Positions 1-5,715 of a DNA stretch of 9,495 nt are shown in pieces. Under the pieces are notes generated by a model. The model did not search any database, was not told the origin of the DNA, and was given only the letters and a program-made list of their open reading frames with translations. The DNA comes from Candidatus Zixiibacteriota bacterium (lineage in GTDB: Bacteria; Zixibacteria; MSB-5A5; CAIYYT01): contig JAPLUP010000344.1 of assembly GCA_026397575.1 (NCBI GenBank), forward strand, positions 1 through 9,495, written 5' to 3'. Both the position numbers and the translations under genes were made by a program. The number at the start of each line of letters is the position of its first letter. Within the stretch, counting starts at the first letter, position 1.

Positions 1-337
1 ATTTGATTTTGTAGTTGCAGACTACGCAGGGATTCGGCGTCCGGCCTTTGACGTACTCGGCTATAAAATCCTCAATCACGATCTGGTTGAAATCCTGATG
101 CATGTTCAGCACGTAATGGGGAATGTCGTACTTGAAGCAGACACTGCGCGCATCGTCAAACATCTCCAGCGAACAACAATGTCGGCTGATATGTTTGTCC
201 GCGCCGCTAATCTCACTGACATCCCACAGCTTCATTGTCAGTCCGATGACGTCAAACCCTTCCAGCTTCAGCTTGACGGCGGCAACGGAGCTGTCAATTC
301 CTCCTGACATGGCGACGGCAACGAGTTTCTTTTTCAT
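1..337 (-). CDS. mnmA: tRNA-specific 2-thiouridylase MnmA, N-terminal part (runs off window)
   Basis: MnmA uses ATP to adenylate U34 in the wobble position of Lys/Glu/Gln tRNAs and replaces its O2 with sulphur delivered as a persulphide; it acts in the cytoplasm. The first 112 codons are present. The start is ATG at 337, giving MKKKLVAVAMSGGIDSS. Residues 11-17 (SGGIDSS) are the PP-loop ATP-binding motif, followed by VAAVKL. The conserved GRTPNPCVVCN block near residues 98-108 carries the first catalytic cysteine, C104, with C107 two residues on. A CC pair (54-55) and the DDARSVC segment (61-67) also fit the family. No good Shine-Dalgarno sequence precedes the start. It lies 105 bases downstream of the cysteine desulfurase on the same strand, a likely co-transcribed sulphur donor. 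The C-terminal two thirds, including the second catalytic cysteine, are outside the window. Confidence 0.95.
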   Translation of the reverse strand, partial: MKKKLVAVAMSGGIDSSVAAVKLKLEGFDVIGLTMKLWDVSEISGADKHISRHCCSLEMFDDARSVCFKYDIPHYVLNMHQDFNQIVIEDFIAEYVKGRTPNPCVVCNYKIK

Positions 338-442
338 AGATGACTTCAGTAAGGAGAATTCTTTAGGAAGTCCCAAGGCTCCGGCGGAGTCATGACAACG
401 AAAGCATAGAAAGAGGGGAAATTGCGCATAGTCAGCGGAACA

Positions 443-1609
443 CTACTTTGATTGCGCGTAGATCGGAGACATCATCCGCAGCCGTTCGATGATCGGCGGC
501 AGAACTTCCAGTGTGTAGTCGATATCGTCCTTAGTATTGCCTTTACCTAAAGAGAAACGAACAGCAGTCTGCGCTTCCTCGGGACGTACACCCATGGCCA
601 ACAGTACGTGCGATGGTTCGACCGCGCCCGATGTGCAGGCCGATCCGGATGAGACGGCGATTCCTTTCATGTCCATTGACAGGATGGTCGCTTCCCCCTC
701 GGCCCCCGGAAAAGTAAAGAACAACGTGTTGACAATACGGTAGTCGGGGTCACCCTGAAAATGCGAGTCAGGCACTGATTGCAGCAGACCGTCAAAAAGC
801 TGCTTGGCCAGAGTGGAAATGTGAGCTTGATTCTTGCCCAACTCCGTGACTGCCAGTTCAAGAGCTTTCGCCATACCAACAACACCAGCCACATTCTCAG
901 TTCCCGCGCGCTTGTTGCGTTCATGCGCGCCGCCATGCGCAAACGGCGTAAAGCGGGCTCCGGTCTTGGCGAAAAGGAAGCCGCAGCCTTTTGGTCCATA
1001 GAATTTATGCGCAGAACCGGACAGAAAATCAACGCCAAGATCTTTGATGTCGACGGGGATTTTTCCCAGCGCCTGAACGGAATCGGCGTGGAATAACACG
1101 CCCTTGTCATGGGCGATCCGGCACAATTTCTTGGTGTCCTGAATCGTTCCGACCTCATTGTTGGCCTGCATAATCGATACCAGTATCGTATCGTCGCGGA
1201 TGGCGCCGCGCAACTCTTCCGGATCGACATAGCCGAACCGATCAACGCCGAGATAAGTGATATCGTATCCGTGTCGCGAAAGGTGTTCGCACGGTTCCAA
1301 AACGGCGTGGTGTTCGATTTTGCTGGTGATAATATGCTTGCCTTTGTGCGCCAGCGCATCGGCAACACCCTTGACCACCGTGTTGTCAGACTCGGTGGCG
1401 CCGGAAGTAAAATAGAGTTCATCAGGGCGACAGTTGAGCAGCGCGGCTATTTGTTCGCGCGATCTTTCGAGACCGGCACGCGCCGATTGACCGACAGAAT
1501 GAACGGATGAAGCGTTGCCGTAAAACTCAAGCAGGTACGGCGTCATGGCTTCGAGCGCTCGTGAATCTAACGGTGTCGTGCTGTTGTGGTCAAAATAGAT
1601 TCGCCGCAC
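443..1609 (-). CDS. nifS: cysteine desulfurase, NifS/IscS family (class I)
   Basis: This PLP enzyme converts L-cysteine to L-alanine and holds the sulphur as a persulphide for Fe-S assembly and tRNA thiolation. The 388 residues fit the family (about 380-405). Visible landmarks are the N-terminus IYFDHNSTTPLD, the TSGATESDN phosphate-binding region (68-76), the PLP-stacking histidine in IEH (H100), HADSVQA with D176 and Q179, the PLP lysine K202 in SGSAHKFYGPKG, RAGTEN (234-239), and the catalytic cysteine C325 in SSGSACTSG. The long loop SSGSACTSGAVEPSHVL marks the class I (NifS/IscS) type rather than SufS. The start is GTG at 1609, preceded by GAGG eight bases upstream inside the regulator gene. 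The 20-base overlap with that gene argues for co-transcription and perhaps translational coupling. MnmA downstream is a likely sulphur acceptor. The nifS/iscS naming choice is arbitrary; the enzyme class is secure. Confidence 0.96.
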   Translation of the reverse strand: MRRIYFDHNSTTPLDSRALEAMTPYLLEFYGNASSVHSVGQSARAGLERSREQIAALLNCRPDELYFTSGATESDNTVVKGVADALAHKGKHIITSKIEHHAVLEPCEHLSRHGYDITYLGVDRFGYVDPEELRGAIRDDTILVSIMQANNEVGTIQDTKKLCRIAHDKGVLFHADSVQALGKIPVDIKDLGVDFLSGSAHKFYGPKGCGFLFAKTGARFTPFAHGGAHERNKRAGTENVAGVVGMAKALELAVTELGKNQAHISTLAKQLFDGLLQSVPDSHFQGDPDYRIVNTLFFTFPGAEGEATILSMDMKGIAVSSGSACTSGAVEPSHVLLAMGVRPEEAQTAVRFSLGKGNTKDDIDYTLEVLPPIIERLRMMSPIYAQSK

Positions 1610-2045
1610 TGCTTGTGCCTCGCTTCTTTTCGATTAGCCCCGTCTCGATGTTAGTCAAATCCTCAAGGGTCGTATTGAACAGTTTGCTGTTGACCGTGTT
1701 CTCCAACTCCGACCAAAATTGTCGGGAGGGGCAGATTTCCGCACGCCCGCATGGCTCATCTTGTCCGGGCTTATGGCAGTGGCTGAAGGTCACTGGGCCG
1801 TCAAGGGTATTGACGACATCGCCGATGCTGATCTGGGCAGGGGGTCGAGACAAGTCAAATCCGCCTTGTGCGCCTCGCTTAGCTTGCACCAGGCCGGCGC
1901 GTTTGAGCCGGTTAAATATCTGTTCCAAATACGGCAGCGAGATATCTTCCATCTGCGATATTTTCGCAGTCGAGAGGGGATGCCTGGCCTTGGCAATAGC
2001 TAATAGTGCTCTGACTCCGTATCTACCGCGCGTCGATATCGCCAC
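1590..2045 (-). CDS. iscR: Rrf2/IscR-family Fe-S-responsive transcriptional regulator
   Basis: Rrf2-family winged-helix repressor of 151 residues. The N-terminus MAISTRGRYGVRALLAIA is the family signature. The helix-turn-helix covers roughly residues 24-50 (STAKISQMEDISLPYLEQIF region), followed by the wing with RGAQGGFDL (57-65). Three cysteines, C90, C99 and C105, sit in the usual cluster-binding loop (FSHC...EPCG...EICP), so a [2Fe-2S]-type cluster ligated by these residues is likely. The C-X8-C-X5-C spacing differs from the X5/X5 of E. coli IscR. The start chosen is GTG at 2045, six bases after a clear AGGAG; an ATG just upstream is in another frame. The gene heads the cluster with the desulfurase and mnmA and has a strong promoter, so it probably autoregulates the operon according to Fe-S supply. 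Family assignment is firm; the iscR role is inferred from cysteines and context. Confidence 0.92.
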   Translation of the reverse strand: MAISTRGRYGVRALLAIAKARHPLSTAKISQMEDISLPYLEQIFNRLKRAGLVQAKRGAQGGFDLSRPPAQISIGDVVNTLDGPVTFSHCHKPGQDEPCGRAEICPSRQFWSELENTVNSKLFNTTLEDLTNIETGLIEKKRGTSSAANLF

Positions 2046-2075
2046 AACTCACTCCTGGGTTACTCATAGACAATA

Positions 2076-2104
2076 AGAATAGCAATCCTTAGTCGTTTTG
2101 TCAA
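2076..2104 (-). promoter_or_regulatory. sigma70-like promoter of the iscR-nifS-mnmA cluster
   Basis: Read on the minus strand, a perfect TTGACA (2104-2099) is followed after exactly 17 bases by TATTCT (2081-2076), a 4/6 match to TATAAT. The regulator's GTG start is about 30 bases further on, preceded by AGGAG. This is the best promoter in the window. Regulators of this family commonly bind at or over the -10 region. The weakly symmetrical GAC...GTC sequence spanning it is compatible with an operator, but I cannot show one. Confidence 0.75.
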
Positions 2105-2159
2105 GATTGTCCATGCTCCATATTAAATACGCAGCTTTTGTGGGAAATAGGAGAGGTTA

Positions 2160-2190
2160 GTTTGCCGCGACAAGCTGTTTTGTGGCAAAC
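2160..2190. other. stem-loop between TPR gene and iscR
   Basis: GTTTGCC (2160-2166) and GGCAAAC (2184-2190) are perfect inverted arms of 7 bases. An inner ACAA/TTGT pairing is possible in the 17-base middle. It lies 57 bases past the stop of the TPR gene and could stabilise or end that transcript. There is no T-run on the minus strand after the stem, so it is not a standard intrinsic terminator. Confidence 0.35.
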
Positions 2191-2247
2191 ACTAAGCTGA
2201 GGATGCAAATCTCGGGGAACGACAGCAACGAAATTCCGAGTCGTCGA

Positions 2248-3744
2248 TCAAGGTCTAGTTGAAGAACTCTTGCCAGTAACTGCCAGAGAGGCGCCCATTT
2301 TCTTCTGTAGTTCAGCCAACGGCATGTAGTCGGAGTCAGCGTTTTTCCAAACCGCCAACGCTCGCTGCCGGTAGCCCACTGCCAAGTCTCGATTCTGCCC
2401 GGCGTCGGCAATATCCGCCAGAAGGGTCAGTGATCGTGGGTGGTTCGGATTGGCGTAAAGGTTTTTTTGCAGTTCCGATTTTGCTTGATCAACATCGCCT
2501 TTGCGCCAGAGAACATCGGCGTACAGCGTTCGCATCGTAACTTGCTCGGACGGGTTCTTGGTAGAATCGCATAACTCTGCAAACTGCTTGGCGGCAGTCT
2601 CCAGGTCACCAGTCAAATCGGCCTCGGTTGCCTTCATAAACAGATAGGCGCGGGCGAGGCCGGACCCCTCAGCCGTGGCTGGTTTTTTCTTAACAAGTTG
2701 CTCGACGTACAGGCGACGCTGACTCCAGGCGCCTCTCAATCCTTCAAGATCCTTCTTGCAGTAGGCCAGCAAGCCCTTTGCAGATATGGCGCCGGCGGTG
2801 TTCGTCTTCTCAGAATCAGGGTCCTCGCTGATTACTCTGTCCAGTATTTGGCCGGCCGCGTCAAATTTCCGGCAATCAACATACAGGCGCGCTTGCTGGA
2901 CAAGGTAGCCGTATTTCGTCAATGGGTTCCCCGGTTGGGTTGCCAGTGTCTGGAAGCAGTAGTCCATCTGTTTGAGTTCACCGAGAACCGCATAGGTTGC
3001 CGCCATGTGCAACACTGGAAAGTCGAGTTCGGGATTAATGTTAAATGCTTCTCGGAATTCGCCCAGGGCTTCCTCGTACTCACCGCGAGCATAAAGGATT
3101 TCGCCTCGCGAGTCGCGGGGATTTGCCTGATTCGGACAGAGTTGGATGTATTTCTCCAGCGATGCCAACGCCTCCTCATACCGGCCCAGATAGTAGTTCA
3201 GATAGCCCAGCATGTTGTAAGCATTGGCATAGTTGGGATCAATCTTGAGAATCTTCTGATTGAGTTCGATGGAGCGTTCCCAATTCTCTCTACCGAATTC
3301 CCGGTTTGCCAAACTGACGTAACCCTCGCGTTGGTCGGGGTACTTTGTGGTGTATTTCTGTGCGAGGCTCTCGGCGAAAGCAGGACTGTTTCCCTCTTCG
3401 GCGGCCCACATGTCAAGCAGCAACTGTTCTCGCTCTGAAACCTTCGACTGATTGGCCTTTGCGAGTTCCCACGTTTCCTTCTGTTTCTGTCTGTAACCCA
3501 TCATCAGGTATACTCTTGCCAGTTGCGCTTCCGCCATAGCAAAGCCGCTGTCGAGTGCCACCGCCTGTTCGAATTCCTTGGCCGACTGTCGAAAGTAGAA
3601 CTTCTCACACAGATCAACACCGGCGAGGTAGTGCTTGTATGCTTCCGACGACTTTGTCGTAACGGTCTTGTCGTCACGCAAAGCAAAAATGACCGACAAC
3701 GCCGTCAGCAGCAGAAAAATGCCAAAAGCCAATCTACGCAGCAT
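2248..3744 (-). CDS. exported or membrane-anchored tetratricopeptide-repeat protein
   Basis: The protein has 498 residues from the ATG at 3744. I chose this start over one 20 codons upstream because AGAGG lies just before it and it begins directly with a signal or anchor helix (LRRLAFGIFLLLTALSVIF, residues 2-20). The frame upstream adds a polar extension with no such signal. TPR-like helical pairs are clear at about 34-67, 139-172, 173-206 (NAYNMLGYLNYYLGRYEEAL) and 207-240 (ILYARGEYEEALGEF). Further degenerate units follow, with another clear one near the C-terminus (ADVLWRKGDVDQAKSEL, then NPNHPRSLTLLADIADAG). TPR arrays are protein-binding scaffolds; no catalytic domain is visible. If the helix is uncleaved, the TPR part would sit in the periplasm. 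It is divergent from the TolC-like gene and upstream of iscR on the same strand with a 202-base gap, so it is probably a separate unit. The partner is unknown. Confidence 0.9.
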   Translation of the reverse strand: MLRRLAFGIFLLLTALSVIFALRDDKTVTTKSSEAYKHYLAGVDLCEKFYFRQSAKEFEQAVALDSGFAMAEAQLARVYLMMGYRQKQKETWELAKANQSKVSEREQLLLDMWAAEEGNSPAFAESLAQKYTTKYPDQREGYVSLANREFGRENWERSIELNQKILKIDPNYANAYNMLGYLNYYLGRYEEALASLEKYIQLCPNQANPRDSRGEILYARGEYEEALGEFREAFNINPELDFPVLHMAATYAVLGELKQMDYCFQTLATQPGNPLTKYGYLVQQARLYVDCRKFDAAGQILDRVISEDPDSEKTNTAGAISAKGLLAYCKKDLEGLRGAWSQRRLYVEQLVKKKPATAEGSGLARAYLFMKATEADLTGDLETAAKQFAELCDSTKNPSEQVTMRTLYADVLWRKGDVDQAKSELQKNLYANPNHPRSLTLLADIADAGQNRDLAVGYRQRALAVWKNADSDYMPLAELQKKMGASLAVTGKSSSTRP

Positions 3745-3767
3745 AACACCTCTTCGGTCTGAGCACC

Positions 3768-3790
3768 TTTTTCCACCAGTGGCGGAAAAA
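3768..3790. promoter_or_regulatory. near-perfect 23-base palindrome in the TPR gene leader
   Basis: Arms TTTTTCCACC and GGCGGAAAAA flank a three-base centre (AGT). Nine of ten arm positions pair; the one mismatch is A/C. It lies 23 bases upstream of the TPR start, in the divergent region shared with the TolC-like gene. It could be an operator for a dimeric regulator or an mRNA leader hairpin. No T-run follows a GC stem on either strand in the pattern of a terminator. The function is inferred; the symmetry is directly visible. Confidence 0.45.
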
Positions 3791-3878
3791 CGTGTTCCTA
3801 TCAATAGCTATCGACACAAGTATATACGAGATTTTGCGACGGTCGTTCGATTTCTTTCCTCTTATTTGTTGCAATTCG

Positions 3879-3892
3879 GGCGGGTGACCGCC
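3879..3892 (+). promoter_or_regulatory. GNRA-capped hairpin just upstream of the TolC-like start
   Basis: GGCGG-GTGA-CCGCC is a perfect 5-bp GC stem closed by a GUGA tetraloop in RNA. It ends 11 bases before the ATG at 3904, where a Shine-Dalgarno sequence would normally be, and no such sequence is present between it and the ATG. It could influence translation initiation; this is an inference from position alone. Confidence 0.35.
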
Positions 3893-3903
3893 ATTTTCTC
3901 GCG

Positions 3904-5211
3904 ATGAAAGGAATTGCTTATGCCATTCTGGCGCTTTTGCTTTCTGCAGATATTGCCAAAGCTGAGAGTATCAGCCTGTCCGCAGCTATTCACAGGGCAC
4001 TCGCTCACAACCGGTCGTTGACGGCGCTCAGTAACCGTTTGCGGGAAAGCGACCAGAAAATCGAGCAGGCGCGCGCTTCATATCGACCACAGTTCAAGCT
4101 TGGTGGTAGCTACACTTATCTCTCGAGGCTGTCGGAAATCAAACTTAATCTACCTCTGCCCATCAGTATGCCCTCGATCAAGACCGGAACCCATAACGTG
4201 CTGGATGCCAACATTTCCGGCACCTATCTGCTGCTCGATTGGGGCAAACGCGCGAAAGCTGTTGCGCAGGCGAAGATCGGACGGAAGCTAACAGAGATCA
4301 ATCTTACCAGTGCTTCGGAAGAGGTGATCTATCAATTGATCCGCGCCTATGCCAATGCGACTCTCCAAACGGAAAACGTCAATCTGCAGCAGAAATATCT
4401 GGAGATTTCCCGGAAACACCTTGATGACGCTAGGACTGAATTCGCCAACGGGCTGGTGTCGGAGTTTGATGTACTTAAGAGTGAACTCCAGTCGAAGGTG
4501 TACGAGGAACAGTTGGCAATGGCACGCGTCGATCAGCAGGAGGCACTCCTGTCGCTCACTGAAATCTGCGGCGGAGACACGCTGATTCTGCTTGAGCCTG
4601 CCGACTCACTCTCGCAGTTGACTATCGACTGGCCAAGCACGGTGAGTTTCGACGAATTGCTGGCGCAGAAACCGCAGGTGCGCGCTTTGCGGACGCAGCA
4701 GTCCTTGTCGCAACTGTCAGCGGCTGCCGAGCGGCTACGACCGACGGTTACGGCCGTTAGCTCCGCCGGTTGGAAGAACAGTTATCTGCCGGAGCCGAAT
4801 AAGCTACAACTCAACTATGTTGGCGGTTTGTCGCTGACGTTTCCGGTTTTCGACGGTGGTTACTCAAAGCACCGACAGCGGGAGGAGAGGGAGAAGCAGA
4901 AAAACTATCAACTCGACATCGATCGCATTCTTAGCGAAAGCCGACGCCGCGTGGCAATACTGTATCAGGAGATGCGCAAGATCGATGCAAAACGGAGAAT
5001 CACTCAAGACAAGCTCGCGCTCGCCCGCAAAGCACTTGAAATCGCCTCGGTGTCATACGGCGCCGGTCTGATTACCAACGGCGACTACCTTGATTCCGAA
5101 CTTGAAATTCAGAGCATCGAAACGCAATCACTGCAAGATCAATACTCTATGATTATGAATCAGCTTGAACTCAAGAAAGAGCTGAGTTACTTCCCTGAAA
5201 TAACGAACTAG
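3904..5211 (+). CDS. TolC-family outer-membrane efflux protein
   Basis: The protein has 435 residues, typical for the family. It begins with a cleavable signal peptide, MKGIAYAILALLLSADIAKA, with an AKA site after residue 20. This supports the ATG at 3904 despite the lack of a ribosome-binding site. Two homologous OEP halves follow. The first contains SYRPQFKLGGSYTYLS and the long alpha-hairpin around NLQQKYLEISRKHLDDARTEFANGLVSEFDVLKSE. The second contains SAAERLRPTVTAVSSAGWKN, LSLTFPVFDGG and the hairpin ending AGLITNGDYLDSELEIQ. Family members form trimeric channels with a beta-barrel in the outer membrane and an alpha-helical tunnel in the periplasm, working with an inner-membrane pump and a periplasmic adaptor for drug, metal or protein-type-I export. 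No pump or adaptor gene is adjacent, so the partner and substrate are unknown. It is divergent from the TPR gene and convergent with the small membrane protein, 19 bases away. Confidence 0.93.
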   Translation: MKGIAYAILALLLSADIAKAESISLSAAIHRALAHNRSLTALSNRLRESDQKIEQARASYRPQFKLGGSYTYLSRLSEIKLNLPLPISMPSIKTGTHNVLDANISGTYLLLDWGKRAKAVAQAKIGRKLTEINLTSASEEVIYQLIRAYANATLQTENVNLQQKYLEISRKHLDDARTEFANGLVSEFDVLKSELQSKVYEEQLAMARVDQQEALLSLTEICGGDTLILLEPADSLSQLTIDWPSTVSFDELLAQKPQVRALRTQQSLSQLSAAAERLRPTVTAVSSAGWKNSYLPEPNKLQLNYVGGLSLTFPVFDGGYSKHRQREEREKQKNYQLDIDRILSESRRRVAILYQEMRKIDAKRRITQDKLALARKALEIASVSYGAGLITNGDYLDSELEIQSIETQSLQDQYSMIMNQLELKKELSYFPEITN

Positions 5212-5230
5212 TCACTGCCGGCGGTTGCTC

Positions 5231-5500
5231 TCATCTCCAACCTTCCTGAATCAGTTTTGTGAGAAAAAACAGGAAATTGAGAGAAAAACTGGCGCCCAAA
5301 AGAAAGCTTCCCCAGACATAGCTGCGGTATCCTTGCGAAGTCTCAAACCACGACCTCTGCTTCCAAAAAGGAGTAAACCAGTGCTTCAGGCTGGCATCAG
5401 AAACACTAGGGGCTTCTGATTTCCGTTCCCACATTCCCATCAGGATCAAGACAATTCCCACAGGCATTAGGACGAGTGAGATAAGAAGCAGAATGATCAC
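5231..5500 (-). CDS. small predicted two-helix membrane protein
   Basis: This is an 89-residue frame starting with GTG at 5500. AAGGG lies five bases before it and an in-frame stop lies seven codons upstream, so the start is well bounded. Hydrophobic segments occur at about residues 2-23 (IILLLISLVLMPVGIVLIL) and 62-84 (VWGSFLLGASFSLNFLFFL). They are joined by a polar, tryptophan-rich stretch (WFTPFWKQRSWFE). I do not recognise a family. The clean two-helix hydropathy and a usable ribosome-binding site suggest a real gene. It faces the end of the TolC-like gene and lies 215 bases downstream of the protease gene on the same strand; neither gives a functional clue. Confidence 0.55.
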   Translation of the reverse strand: MIILLLISLVLMPVGIVLILMGMWERKSEAPSVSDASLKHWFTPFWKQRSWFETSQGYRSYVWGSFLLGASFSLNFLFFLTKLIQEGWR

Positions 5501-5715
5501 GATACCCTTCTGATCGTATTAGGCCACCAGCAACTTCCCAGGCTTCTGGAATCGGCTCTCTGTTCGTAGCCGTCCACCAACAATATATGATCTTGTCGAG
5601 GTGGTCAAGAACAACATTCTCTCACTTTGTGGAGTGTCAGTAACACATTGTTCTGTGCACACTGATGCGCCGTCACGAACCCCTCCTGACCGCGAAATCA
5701 AGACTGTGTAGTCAA
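5501..5715. other. intergenic segment after the protease gene, no supported gene
   Basis: This 215-base stretch lies between the protease stop and the small membrane protein. A 60-codon frame on the minus strand begins with TTG 14 bases after the protease stop. It has no ribosome-binding site and a low-complexity composition rich in Arg, Ser and Thr, so I do not call it. AGAACAA (5608-5614) and TTGTTCT (5648-5654) form a 7-base inverted repeat around a 33-base loop. There is no terminator-like T-run. Confidence 0.3.

Noticed and set aside
667..1422. Long minus-strand frame (251 codons) inside the desulfurase region
   Set aside because: It lies wholly within the desulfurase gene in another frame on the same strand; the desulfurase frame has every family motif and this one has none.
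1507..2076. Plus-strand frame of 189 codons opposite the regulator
   Set aside because: It is antisense to the Rrf2-family gene, whose signature is unambiguous.
2698..3438. Long plus-strand frame (246 codons) opposite the TPR gene
   Set aside because: It is antisense to a clear TPR coding region, shows no recognisable domain and has no convincing ribosome-binding site.
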